Of a DNA stretch of 64,000 nt, positions 19,135-28,477 are shown piece by piece. The notes beneath the pieces are model-generated. The model ran no database searches, had not been told where the DNA came from, and saw only the letters and a list, made by a program, of their open reading frames with translations. The translations under genes and the position numbers were made by a program. Location: the NCBI RefSeq assembly GCF_900108315.1, contig NZ_FNVB01000005.1, forward strand, positions 434,001-498,000, in the 5' to 3' direction. Numbering within the stretch: the stretch's first letter is position 1; every line of letters starts with the position of its first letter. The stretch comes from Saccharopolyspora kobensis. GTDB taxonomy: Bacteria; Actinomycetota; Actinomycetes; Mycobacteriales; Pseudonocardiaceae.

Positions 19135-20538
19135 ATGCGCATGTTCAAGAAATGGGTCACGGCGGTGCTCGGCACCGCCGTGCTCACCGGGGGAAGCCTG
19201 CTGGCGCTCCCCGGTGCCGCCGGCGCCGATCCGCAGGAAGCGGTCGGCCACGAGACCCGGCCCGGGCAGCCGTACCGGGGCAACCCGGATCCGGCCCGCG
19301 ACTGGCTCGGCTCCTACCTCGTCAACGGCCAGCAGGTGTGGTGCGTGCAGTTCGCGCTGACCGCGCCGGACAGCAACGAGGAGTACCAGCCGGGCGACGA
19401 GCTCAAGACCAAGTGGGGCACCGCGATCCCCGCCGACACCGCCGCCGACATCTCCTACCTGCTGCTGCGCTACGGCAACACGCAGTCGCCCGACGAGGCC
19501 GCCGCGCTCGCGCACCTGCTGCACTCGTGGACCGCCGCGCCGCGCAGCCAGGCCGACCTCGACCCGAACAACGACTTCAAGCGGATCGGCTACGACGTCG
19601 ACGGCCACTTCGCCAAGCTGCCGCAGAGCGCCAAGGCCGCGGTGGAGTCGTTCAAGGCCGAGGCCAGCGCGAACCGCGGGCCCTGGGAAGCCGCGCTGAC
19701 CGCGCCGGAGGGTGAGCAGACCATCGGCCAGGCCGCGGAGTGGACCCTGACCGTGCAGGGCCCCGGCGGCAAGGGCATCGGCGGCGTGCCGGTGCAGCTG
19801 TCCACCACCGACGTCGAGATCGAGGGCGTCGAGGCCAACGGCACCGTCACCACACCGGAGGACGGCAGCCCGCTGGTGCTCAAGGTGACGCCGACCGGGC
19901 CGAACCCGAAGATCGCCGGGAAGCTGTCCGCCCCGGCCGAGCGGCCGTACGTGCGGCAGGCCGTCAACCAGCCCGACTCCACCCAGCGCGTGGTGTCCAC
20001 CGGCGGTGAGCAGGAGCTCTCCGTCGAGGCCGCGACCACCGCGGTGACCGCGCCGGGCGTGGTGAAGGTCGGCAAGACCGACGCGGAGAGCCAGGCGGGC
20101 ATCGCCGGCGTCTCGCTGCGCGTGACCGCCGCCGACGGCTCGCCCGCCGTGCGCCAGGACGGCACCCCGCTGGTCGGCGAGGACGGCGAGCCCGTCGTGG
20201 TCGTCACCGGCGAGGACGGCACCGTGGAGATCCCCGACCTGCGCACCCCGCAGGAGATCACCATCACCGAGGTCAAGCCCGCCCCCGGCTACGAGGAGGC
20301 CTTCGACGAGGCCAACCCGCCGTCGGTGACCGGCACCGTCGAGGCCGGTCAGACGCTGGAGCTGAGCCTGGTCAACAAGCCCAACACGCCCACCGTGCCG
20401 ATCCGCATCCCGGCCGGTGACCCGACCGAGGAGGGCGTGCCCGCCGGGCTGCTCGGCCTGGCCGGGCTGACCGCCGTGACCGTGATCGGCGGGGCCGGTT
20501 TCGCGCTGCGCCGGCGGATCGGGGCGCAGAAGCAGTGA
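19135..20538 (+). CDS. Surface protein with thioester-like and SpaA-like domains
   Basis: The 467-residue product has a signal peptide (cleavage after A-G-A near 33), an N-terminal domain with V-W-C-V-Q-F (a single Cys reminiscent of thioester adhesin domains), beta-rich middle regions, and a SpaA/prealbumin-like repeat (G-V-V-K-V-G-K-T-D to T-E-V-K-P-A-P-G-Y) that can form an isopeptide bond. It ends in a transmembrane helix and R-R-R, typical of sortase substrates, but no LPxTG is visible. The ATG at 19135 follows GGAG. It overlaps the sortase gene by 4 bp and is its probable substrate. Confidence 0.75.
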   Translation: MRMFKKWVTAVLGTAVLTGGSLLALPGAAGADPQEAVGHETRPGQPYRGNPDPARDWLGSYLVNGQQVWCVQFALTAPDSNEEYQPGDELKTKWGTAIPADTAADISYLLLRYGNTQSPDEAAALAHLLHSWTAAPRSQADLDPNNDFKRIGYDVDGHFAKLPQSAKAAVESFKAEASANRGPWEAALTAPEGEQTIGQAAEWTLTVQGPGGKGIGGVPVQLSTTDVEIEGVEANGTVTTPEDGSPLVLKVTPTGPNPKIAGKLSAPAERPYVRQAVNQPDSTQRVVSTGGEQELSVEAATTAVTAPGVVKVGKTDAESQAGIAGVSLRVTAADGSPAVRQDGTPLVGEDGEPVVVVTGEDGTVEIPDLRTPQEITITEVKPAPGYEEAFDEANPPSVTGTVEAGQTLELSLVNKPNTPTVPIRIPAGDPTEEGVPAGLLGLAGLTAVTVIGGAGFALRRRIGAQKQ

Positions 20539-21173
20539 CAGCTCGGCGCCGTTCCCTGTTCGTCGTGCTGGCGGTCGCGGTGATCGCCCTGGTCGCGGTG
20601 GCCGTCGTGGTCGCCGGGAACCTGTTCACCGCGCCCACCACCAGCACTGCCGCGGACCAGCCCGCGCCGCCGCCGGAAGCGGCCGCGGTTGCTCCGCAAG
20701 CGCTGCCCGCGCAGCCGGTGCACGTGCCGGCCGGGCAGCCACCGGGCACCGTCCGGCTGCCGCAGGGCGGCACGGCCGAGCTCGTGCGCAAGGAGATCGA
20801 CCGGTCCGGCACGCTGCCGGTGCCCGACGGCGTCGACGAGGCGACCTGGTGGGGCGCCGGGCTCGACGCCCCGAAGGGCGCGACGGTGCTGGCCGGGCAC
20901 GTCAACTGGAAGGGCGCGATCGGCCCGTTCGAGGAGCTGTGGGAGGCCCGGACCGGCCAGCCCGTGACCGTCGTCGACGACGCGGGCAAGGAGTGGCGGT
21001 ACCAGGTCTCGGAGGTCGTCACCGTGCACAAGGACGACCTGCCCGCCCGCGCCCGCGACCTGTTCGGGCAGGGCGGCGAGCACCGGCTGGTGCTGGTGAC
21101 CTGCGGTGGCCGCTACGTCGGCGGCGACCTCGGCTACGACGAGAACCGGATCGTCATCGCCACCCCGGCCTGA
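20535..21173 (+). CDS. Class F sortase
   Basis: The 212-residue product has an N-terminal signal anchor (about 8-30), a Pro/Ala-rich linker and a sortase barrel. The catalytic triad is visible as H122 in A-G-H-V-N-W-K-G, C190 in L-V-L-V-T-C-G-G and R205 in Y-D-E-N-R. Short length and this spacing fit actinobacterial class F enzymes, which attach proteins to peptidoglycan. The GTG overlaps the stop of the upstream surface protein (GTGA), so enzyme and substrate are coupled. Confidence 0.9.
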   Translation: MTARRRSLFVVLAVAVIALVAVAVVVAGNLFTAPTTSTAADQPAPPPEAAAVAPQALPAQPVHVPAGQPPGTVRLPQGGTAELVRKEIDRSGTLPVPDGVDEATWWGAGLDAPKGATVLAGHVNWKGAIGPFEELWEARTGQPVTVVDDAGKEWRYQVSEVVTVHKDDLPARARDLFGQGGEHRLVLVTCGGRYVGGDLGYDENRIVIATPA

Positions 21174-21184
21174 CCGGGAACGAC

Positions 21185-21220
21185 GAGAAGGGCCGGTGGA
21201 TCTCTCCACCGGCCCTTCTC
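21185..21220 (+). terminator. Terminator after sortase gene
   Basis: Perfect 16-bp arms GAGAAGGGCCGGTGGA (21185-21200) and complement (21205-21220) flank a TCTC loop, 11 bp past the sortase stop. Confidence 0.8.
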
Positions 21221-21229
21221 CACGTCTGC

Positions 21230-21371
21230 GCAACTTCAATGGAAATCAAGTCTTCGATTTCAATGGAAGTTGCCCACGCTGTCGGCGCGTCGGGCACCCG
21301 ACACGCCGACGGTGCGTCGGGATCCGCGCAATTTCAATTGAAATCAGACGTGCGATTTCAATTGAAATTGC
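21230..21371. repeat. Composite AATTTCAATTGAAATT element, copy B
   Basis: It has the same five-part layout as 11174-11313: two CAACTTCAATGGAA-type units (21230-21246, 21256-21273), the GTCGGCG...CGCCGAC central hairpin (21281-21310), the conserved GGTGCGTCGGGAT spacer, and two AATTTCAATTGAAAT units (21330-21344, 21354-21371). It ends 3 bp before the yidC stop, again between convergent genes. Confidence 0.8.
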
Positions 21372-21374
21372 AGC

Positions 21375-22397
21375 TCATCGCCGTTTCTTGCCCTTCTTCG
21401 CCGAGGCGGCCTGCTTGCCCGGGCGGTTCTTCTTCGCGCCCTGCCGGTTGCCCTGCCGCTGGCCGTTGGTGCTGCTCTTCGGCTTGGTCGCCGTGGTGGT
21501 CGTCGAGGCCGACTCCTCGTCGGCGTCCTTGCCGTCCTGGCGCACCGGCTTCTGACCCGGCTTCGGCCGCGGGGCGGACTTCTTGGCCTCGATCTCCTTG
21601 GCCTTCTCCCGCTCCTGCTCGCGGTCGATCTTCTTGGTCAGGAAGTGCTGCTGGCCCAGGGTCCAGATGTTGTTGGCCAGCCAGTACAGCAGGACCGCGA
21701 TCGGCAGGAACCAACCGGAGATGATCGCGCCGATCGGCGCGACGTACATCATGAACTTGGCCATCATCGCCGACTGCGGGTTGGCCATCGCGGCGTCGGT
21801 CTGCTTCTTCATCGACAGGCGCATCGTGAAGAAGGTGGCCACCGACGCGATGATCATCAGCGGGATGCCGACGATCATCATCGAGGTGCGGTCGGTGCCG
21901 AACAGCGCCAGTTCCTGCGCCGGCTGGGTGATCCAGTTCGACAGCTTCGCGCCGAAGATCGAGGCGTTGATGAACGAGTCGACGCCGGCCTTGTCGAAGA
22001 TGAAGTTGCTCTCCGCGCCCGGGTGGAAGTTCCGCAGGACGTGGAACAGGCTCAGGAAGACCGGGATCTGCAGCAGCGCGGGCAGGCAGCCGCCGAGCGG
22101 GTTCACCCCGTGCTCGGACTGCAGCTTCTGCATCTCCTGCGCCATGCGCTGCCGGTCGTTCTTGTACTTCTCGCGCAGCTTCTGGATGTGCGGGGCGAAC
22201 TTCGCCATCTTGCGGCCGGCCCGCATCTGGCTGATGGCGGGCTTGAGCAGCACCACGCGCAGTGTGAAGACCAGGAAGAACACCGCGAGTGCCCAGGCGA
22301 ATCCGTTGTCCTCGCCGAGCACGGCGCCGAAGATCTTGTGCCAGAACCACAAGATCGCCGACACCGGGTAGAGGATGAAGGAGAAGAAGCTTTCCAC
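21375..22397 (-). CDS. yidC: YidC/Oxa1-family membrane insertase
   Basis: The 340-residue product inserts membrane proteins, alone or with SecYEG. It lacks the large periplasmic domain of Gram-negative YidC, as expected for Gram-positives. It has five membrane segments with the conserved Arg in V-F-T-L-R-V-V-L, the cytoplasmic coiled-coil hairpin (K-L-R-E-K-Y-K-N-D-R-Q-R), and a basic disordered tail of about 80 residues that can bind ribosomes. The GTG follows AGGAG by 7 nt. It is not next to rnpA/rpmH, so it may be a second copy. Confidence 0.88.
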   Translation of the reverse strand: MESFFSFILYPVSAILWFWHKIFGAVLGEDNGFAWALAVFFLVFTLRVVLLKPAISQMRAGRKMAKFAPHIQKLREKYKNDRQRMAQEMQKLQSEHGVNPLGGCLPALLQIPVFLSLFHVLRNFHPGAESNFIFDKAGVDSFINASIFGAKLSNWITQPAQELALFGTDRTSMMIVGIPLMIIASVATFFTMRLSMKKQTDAAMANPQSAMMAKFMMYVAPIGAIISGWFLPIAVLLYWLANNIWTLGQQHFLTKKIDREQEREKAKEIEAKKSAPRPKPGQKPVRQDGKDADEESASTTTTATKPKSSTNGQRQGNRQGAKKNRPGKQAASAKKGKKRR

Positions 22398-22625
22398 TCA
22401 GTCACTCCTGGTCTTGGGCCACGGGACATGGCCCGCCCGTCCGGTGCTACCGGGGCGTACGCGGCCAGCCGAACCGCGCAGGGTCGGCCATTCCCAGGGT
22501 GCCATGCCGGTTCGCGCACCAACCGTCGCCCCCCGAAAGGGGGATATATAGCACAGAGCGTCACAGCGCGGATCCGACCCACCCCGCCTAGCGTGTTCGC
22601 CATCTCGACGACACGGGAGTGGCGG

Positions 22626-23603
22626 ATGGCCGACGCGGAGAAGGGCGGCGAGAGCACCCTGACGGTGCTGGTCGCGCTGGGCATCAACCTGGCCATCGCG
22701 GTGCTGAAGGCGATTGCCGGCGCGATCACCGGCTCGGCCGCGATGCTCGCCGAGGCCGGGCATTCGGTGGCCGACACCTGCACCGAGGTGTTCCTGCTGA
22801 CCGCGCTGCGTCGCTCCGGCAAGCCCGCCGACGCGCGCCACCCGTTCGGCTACGGCAAGGAGCGGTACTTCTGGTCGCTGATCGCCGCGATCAGCATCTT
22901 CGTCTCCGGCGCGGTGTTCGCCTTCGTCGAGGGCTTCCGCACGCTGTTCGGCGAACCGCAGGAGCAGACCCAGCCGCTGGTCGGCTACATCGTGCTCGCG
23001 CTGGCCTTCGTGCTGGAGAGCGTGTCGTGGCTGCGCGCGATGCGGCAGGTGCGGGCCGAGGCCGCCGCGGACGGCGACACGATCCTGCGCCACCTGCGGC
23101 TCTCCGACGACCCGACGGTCAAGACGGTGCTGCTGGAGGACAGCGCGGCGCTGGCCGGTCTGCTGCTGGCCTTCGCCGGGCTCGGGCTGCACGACCTGAC
23201 CGGGTCGAGCGTCTGGGACGGCCTGGGCTCGATCGCGATCGGCGTGCTGCTCGCGCTGGTGGCCTACACGATGGCCCGCACCAACCTCGGCCTGCTCATC
23301 GGCCAGCAGGCGGACCGCAGGCTGCTGGCGTCCGTGCGCCGCAGGCTGGCCGAGCAGCCGGAGGTGGACAGCGTGGTGGACCTGCTGTCGATGAACGTCG
23401 GCACCGACCGGGTGCTGTGCTGCGCCCGGGTGGACTTCGCCGCGGCCCTGGACTCCACCTCGCTGGAGCGCGCCGTGGTGCGCATCGACGGGATGCTGCG
23501 CGAGGAGTTCCCGGAGCTGGACGAGGTGTTCCTGGAGCCGGTGCCGCGCACCGATCCGGAGCTGCGCGCCCGGGTCCTCGCCCGCTACGGCCACCCGCTG
23601 TGA
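22626..23603 (+). CDS. Cation diffusion facilitator family transporter
   Basis: The 325-residue product has six transmembrane helices and a cytoplasmic C-terminal domain. The family metal site is visible as H-S-V-A-D (HxxxD) in helix 2 with a second acidic motif E-D-S-A-A in helix 5. CDF proteins exchange zinc, iron or manganese for protons to lower cytosolic metal. The cytoplasmic domain has two adjacent cysteines in V-L-C-C-A-R. Metal specificity cannot be read from sequence. It is divergent from yidC. Confidence 0.85.
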   Translation: MADAEKGGESTLTVLVALGINLAIAVLKAIAGAITGSAAMLAEAGHSVADTCTEVFLLTALRRSGKPADARHPFGYGKERYFWSLIAAISIFVSGAVFAFVEGFRTLFGEPQEQTQPLVGYIVLALAFVLESVSWLRAMRQVRAEAAADGDTILRHLRLSDDPTVKTVLLEDSAALAGLLLAFAGLGLHDLTGSSVWDGLGSIAIGVLLALVAYTMARTNLGLLIGQQADRRLLASVRRRLAEQPEVDSVVDLLSMNVGTDRVLCCARVDFAAALDSTSLERAVVRIDGMLREEFPELDEVFLEPVPRTDPELRARVLARYGHPL

Positions 23604-23687
23604 CCGTTTCCGCAGGTCAAGGCCCGTGAGCGTTTTGTGGTGCCATAGCGCCCCAAAACGCTCACGGTCACCTGCCTGCGGAAACGG
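23604..23687. repeat. Nested hairpin including GTGAGCG repeat, copy 4
   Basis: Outer arms CCGTTTCCGCAGG (23604-23616) and complement (23675-23687) enclose inner arms CCGTGAGCGTTTTG (23624-23637) and complement (23654-23667), with a loop containing GCCATAGCGCC. It starts at the CDF stop codon and ends 11 bp before the stop of the convergent gene at 23698, so it probably terminates both. Confidence 0.75.
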
Positions 23688-23697
23688 CGCGGAGCGC

Positions 23698-24954
<1,257 letters not shown>

Positions 24955-24956
<2 letters not shown>

Positions 24957-25518
24957 AGCGAACGGCCCAGGCGTTCACCGCCAGCCGACCGGTGGTGCCC
25001 AGATCGACCCCGCCGTCCGGCTCGACGACCTGCGCCGGTTCACCCTCGGCCGGAGCGATTTCCAGGTACTTGCCGTTGACAGCGGCCTCGGTCGAGCTCG
25101 TCACCTCGTTGCGCCACAGAACCCGCGCGGTCACCTGATCGCCCGGCCGCAGCGTCACCGGCTCGGGCGGCGCGTCGTAGCTGTCCGGCGCGCTCACGGG
25201 CATCGACCCGTTGCCGACCGCGATGTCCAACGGCTGCCGATCGGCATCCAGCACCCGGACCACCGGAAAGCCGTTCACGGTGTACTCACCGGTGCCGCAG
25301 TTGGTCATCACGATGCCCATCGCCCGCGTGAACATCGCGGTGTCCACCGGTCCCGCGGTGATCTCCACGCCGCTCTCCGGGCAACCTGCGGCCTCGCTGG
25401 TCGGAGCCGGCTCCGGCGGCAGCGGCGACGGTTCGGGCCCGGTGCAGGCGACGAGCAGCGCGGCACCACCGAGCAGAGCGCCCAGACGACCGAAAAGCGT
25501 TGCGGGAGTTGACTTCAC
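24955..25518 (-). CDS. Lipoprotein with DUF4232-like domain
   Basis: The 187-residue product has a signal peptide ending in the lipobox L-V-A-C, so it should be lipidated on the Cys and anchored outside the membrane. After a Pro/Glu-rich linker there is a beta-rich domain with Cys residues at about 43 and 71 and G-T-G-E-Y-T-V-N-G-F-P, fitting DUF4232. The GTG at 25518 gives the cleaner signal peptide; an in-frame ATG lies at 25536. It resembles the protein at 350-856 in fold but is lipidated. Role unknown. Confidence 0.75.
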
Positions 25519-25593
25519 GGACCGATCTTTCCACATCCGCCGCCAGGGTGGTCCTGTGTGCGTTCTGCGAGCGCGAGCCAGGAACCTCCGGCC

Positions 25594-26103
25594 ATGCCTC
25601 GCAACACGACACTCGTCCTGACCGGCAGCGCCGCCCTGCTGGCCACCGGCGTCCTGACCGGCGCGTTCTTCTACGGCTGGGCGAACGTGGCGCCCACCTT
25701 CGGCGCGGTCCCGCTGGACGTGCACCTGACGTTCCGCACCGAGCTGATGAAGATGAACGGGATCGTGATGCAAGCCCTGATGGCCGCGTCCATCGCGACT
25801 TCGGGCGCGCTCGCGATCGTCGCGGGCGGCCGGGCCCGCACGTCGGCGATCGGTGCCGCGCTGCTCGCGGTGACCGCGTTCCTGGTGACCAGGTTCGGCA
25901 ACGTCCCGATCAACCAGGAGATGAAGATCTGGGCGACCGGCGGGCTCGCCCCCGACTTCCAGGAGCGATTGGCGGTTTGGGACACGTTCCACGACATCCG
26001 CGTGGCCGCCGCGCTCGGCGCGTTCGCCCTGGTGATCATCGCGGTGCAGCTGGGAACTAGCGCTCGCCGGGAGGTTCCGCCGCGTTGTCCGGGACCGCGA
26101 TGA
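25594..26103 (+). CDS. DUF1772 (anthrone oxygenase-like) membrane protein
   Basis: The 169-residue product has four transmembrane helices with the pattern of DUF1772 proteins, including the N-x-P-I-N pair in F-G-N-V-P-I-N-Q and the W-D-T-F-H-D segment before the last helix. Some relatives are cofactor-free anthrone oxygenases, but most members are uncharacterised. Its 3' end overlaps the convergent HTH gene by 47 bp. AGGA precedes the ATG. Confidence 0.75.
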   Translation: MPRNTTLVLTGSAALLATGVLTGAFFYGWANVAPTFGAVPLDVHLTFRTELMKMNGIVMQALMAASIATSGALAIVAGGRARTSAIGAALLAVTAFLVTRFGNVPINQEMKIWATGGLAPDFQERLAVWDTFHDIRVAAALGAFALVIIAVQLGTSARREVPPRCPGPR

Positions 26104-26605
26104 GGCTGAACACGTGGCGGACCCGGTCGGGCGTCGGGGCGTTTCCCGTTCGCGCGACGACCGCCGCGTCCAGCTCCTCGATCAGCTCGGCGAACTCCTC
26201 CTTCGTCAACCACACCGGGCCCTGCCGGTAGGCGACACCGTCGGCGGCGGGGTTCGCGCCGTCGCTGGCGAGGTAGCGCTCGAAGTCGGCCATGAGCGAC
26301 GCCGAGAACGCGGTGAACGCGCGCCGGTGGTCTTCGATCCCCATCGTCTCGCGGGTGTCCGGGTCCACCACCGCCTGTTCCTGGCGCACCCGGTAGCTGC
26401 GCTCCACGGTGCCGCGCACCCGCTTCTCCTCGACCACCTCCAGCACGCCCGCCTCCGCGAGCACCGCGACGTGCCGGTACATCGTCGCCGGCGCGATGTC
26501 CGGGAGGCGTTCGCGCAGCTGCGCGGTGGTCAGCGGATCCGAGCCGAACAGCGTCTGCAGGATGCGCGCCCGGACTGGGTGCAGGAGGAGGTCCGCGGAT
26601 GCCAT
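26057..26605 (-). CDS. Winged-helix regulator (ArsR-like, with long C-terminal region)
   Basis: The 182-residue product starts with a winged helix (L-L-H-P-V-R-A-R-I-L-Q-T-L and T-T-A-Q-L-R-E-R-L-P-D-I-A-P-A-T-M-Y-R-H) and continues with a helical region carrying W-L-T-K-E-E-F-A-E-L. This layout fits HTH proteins near alpha/beta hydrolase or transporter genes. It is divergent from the hydrolase at 26666 with a perfect inverted repeat between, so it probably represses itself and the hydrolase-CPBP pair. Confidence 0.8.
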   Translation of the reverse strand: MASADLLLHPVRARILQTLFGSDPLTTAQLRERLPDIAPATMYRHVAVLAEAGVLEVVEEKRVRGTVERSYRVRQEQAVVDPDTRETMGIEDHRRAFTAFSASLMADFERYLASDGANPAADGVAYRQGPVWLTKEEFAELIEELDAAVVARTGNAPTPDRVRHVFSLIAVPDNAAEPPGER

Positions 26606-26631
26606 GGACCAATGATCTCATACCTGATAAC

Positions 26632-26649
26632 GTTCTCAAAAGTGAGAAC
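26632..26649. promoter_or_regulatory. Operator candidate between HTH gene and hydrolase
   Basis: GTTCTCA-AAAG-TGAGAAC has perfect 7-bp arms in the only AT-rich patch of the 60-bp divergent gap. It lies 16 bp before the hydrolase TTG start, well placed to block both promoters. Confidence 0.6.
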
Positions 26650-26665
26650 AATGAGAGGGTGAGAC

Positions 26666-27550
26666 TTGCGAGACCTGGACATGACGGCCACCGCGGACGA
26701 CGGGCTGCCGCTGATGGGCACGCTGACGCTGCCCGCAGGCCCCGGCCCGCACCCGGCAGTCCTGCTGCTGCACGGCTCGGGCCGGGTGGACCGCGACTCC
26801 AACGCCGGCAGGCTCCGACTGGGGCTCGGAGCACCGTTGGCCGCCGCGCTCGCGGCGAAGGGGATCGCTTCGCTGCGCTACGACCGGCGCGGCGTCGGCG
26901 CGACTCCCGGCGACTGGCGGACGACCGGGTTCACCGACAACACCCGGGACGCCGCGGCGGCGCTCCGAGCGCTGGCCGAGCGCCCCGAGATCCGGGCTGT
27001 CGGCGTCGTCGGCCACAGCGAAGGCGCGCTGCACGCCATGTCGCTCGGCTCGGATCCGCAGGTCCGAGCGGTGGTCCTGCTGGCCGGGTTCGCCCGTCTC
27101 GGCGAGGACGCCCTGCGCTGGCAGGGGCGGATGATCGCCCGCGACTTCCCCGCAGCGGTGCGGCCGCTGCTGCGGCGGCTCGGCAACCGGCACCTGAACC
27201 GGATCAAGGCGACCACCGCCGACGCGGCGCGCGTCCACGGCTTGCCGGTGAACGCCCGGTGGTTCCGGGAGATGCTCGCGCACGACACGCGCCCGGCCCT
27301 GGCCGAGATCGGCGCCCCGGTGCTGGCGATCACCGGCGGCAAGGACCACCAGGTCGATCCCGCCGACCTGGCCGAGATCGACCGGCTGGTGCCCGGCGAG
27401 GTGGAGGTCCACCGGATCCCCGACCTGACGCACCTGCTGCGCCGGAGCTCCGGCCGCCCCTCCGCCCGCGCCTACCCCGGCCAGCTGCGCCGCCCGGTCG
27501 ACGCCGCACTGCTGGCGCAGGTGGCCGACTGGCTCGCCGACCGGCTCTGA
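26666..27550 (+). CDS. Alpha/beta hydrolase
   Basis: The 294-residue product has the hydrolase fold with nucleophile Ser in G-H-S-E-G-A, oxyanion loop L-L-L-H-G-S-G, acid Asp in G-G-K-D-H and His in D-L-T-H-L-L. It belongs to the dienelactone hydrolase/acyl-peptidase-like esterase group; substrate unknown. The TTG at 26666 lies 6 nt after GAGGG; an in-frame ATG at 26681 is the alternative. The CPBP gene follows after 21 bp and is likely co-transcribed. Confidence 0.85.
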   Translation: MRDLDMTATADDGLPLMGTLTLPAGPGPHPAVLLLHGSGRVDRDSNAGRLRLGLGAPLAAALAAKGIASLRYDRRGVGATPGDWRTTGFTDNTRDAAAALRALAERPEIRAVGVVGHSEGALHAMSLGSDPQVRAVVLLAGFARLGEDALRWQGRMIARDFPAAVRPLLRRLGNRHLNRIKATTADAARVHGLPVNARWFREMLAHDTRPALAEIGAPVLAITGGKDHQVDPADLAEIDRLVPGEVEVHRIPDLTHLLRRSSGRPSARAYPGQLRRPVDAALLAQVADWLADRL

Positions 27551-27571
27551 AACGACTCGAGAGGAACTGCT

Positions 27572-28420
27572 GTGACCACCGAAAGCCGCCAGAAGAGCGG
27601 CATCGTCCTCTTCCTGTTCGTCACCTTCGCGACCGCCTGGGCGTCCTGGGGAGTCGCGATCCTGCTAGGCGGGCCCGCGATGAGCCCGCCCACCGTCATC
27701 CCCTACCTGCTCGGCGCCTTCGGCCCGATGTTCGGCGCGATCGTGATCCGCCTGCGCCGCACCGTCCGCCGCCAGCCCGCACCAGCGCACTCGGTGCGAT
27801 TGCCGCTGATAGGCCTGCTGTGGACGCCGGTCCTGCTGGTGGTCGCGGCCGCAACCGTGGTCGGTGGCGCGCTGATCGCGCAGCAGCTGGGCGGCCCGCC
27901 GGTGAGCCTGAACTCGGCGTTGACCCTGGTCCAGATGTCCGGCGGCCCGCTGACGTTCGTGGCGGTCATGCTCGTCGTCGGCCCGCTGAGCGAGGAGTTC
28001 GGCTGGCGAGGCACCCTGCACCCGCGCCTGCGCGGCAAGATGGGCCGCCTCTTCGCCGGACTGGTGCTCGGAATCATCTGGTCGATCTGGCACCTGCCGC
28101 TGTTCTTCGTCACCGGAACCGTCCAGAACGCCTTCGGCCTGCTCACCTTCAGCGGCCTGACCTACCTGCTCAGCGTGATCCCGATGGCCCTCCTGGCGGC
28201 CTACGCCTACGACCGAGCAGGCGTCCTCGGCGCAGTGGCGGTCCACTTCGGCGCCAACGCGACGATGTCCCTGGTAGGAGTGACCGAACTCCTCCCCCAA
28301 GCCCTCATCGTGGGGATCCAGGCAGTGGTCGCCCTGCTCCTGCTGGCTGTGCACCGGGACCGCGAGAAGGCCACCACCCCAGAACCGGCGCCCCGGGAAC
28401 TCGTCCCGGCCCACCGCTGA
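27572..28420 (+). CDS. CPBP-family intramembrane metalloprotease
   Basis: The 282-residue product has about eight transmembrane helices and the CPBP (Abi) motifs E-E-F-G-W-R-G, H-L-P-L-F-F and H-F-G-A-N. The glutamates and histidines form the site that cleaves CAAX prenyl proteins in Rce1; bacterial members are linked to bacteriocin immunity or signalling, usually without known substrate. The GTG start follows the hydrolase stop by 21 bp. Confidence 0.85.
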   Translation: MTTESRQKSGIVLFLFVTFATAWASWGVAILLGGPAMSPPTVIPYLLGAFGPMFGAIVIRLRRTVRRQPAPAHSVRLPLIGLLWTPVLLVVAAATVVGGALIAQQLGGPPVSLNSALTLVQMSGGPLTFVAVMLVVGPLSEEFGWRGTLHPRLRGKMGRLFAGLVLGIIWSIWHLPLFFVTGTVQNAFGLLTFSGLTYLLSVIPMALLAAYAYDRAGVLGAVAVHFGANATMSLVGVTELLPQALIVGIQAVVALLLLAVHRDREKATTPEPAPRELVPAHR

Positions 28421-28433
28421 GCGTGGAACCCGC

Positions 28434-28467
28434 GCCGCGAGACCGTTGTGTGCGGCGGTCCCGCGGC
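28434..28467. terminator. Bidirectional terminator at 28.4 kb
   Basis: The arms GCCGCGAGACCG (28434-28445) and CGGTCCCGCGGC (28456-28467) pair with one G-T pair around a 10-nt loop. It sits between the convergent CPBP gene and the eight-gene leftward operon. Confidence 0.6.
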
Positions 28468-28477
28468 ACGGGAGATT

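Noticed and set aside
20400..20538. LPxTG sorting motif in the surface protein
   Set aside because: The C-terminal 50 residues were read directly; no LPxTG, LAxTG or NPxTG is present, so the canonical motif cannot be claimed.
11174..21371. The pair of composite elements as boundaries of a 10-kb mobile element
   Set aside because: The genes between them (metB, cbs, thiolase and others) are conserved core genes in their usual order, and no transposase or integrase is present.
26057..26103. 47-bp overlap of convergent genes as a sign of a wrong frame
   Set aside because: Both proteins have clear family features and starts; convergent 3' overlaps of this size are tolerated.
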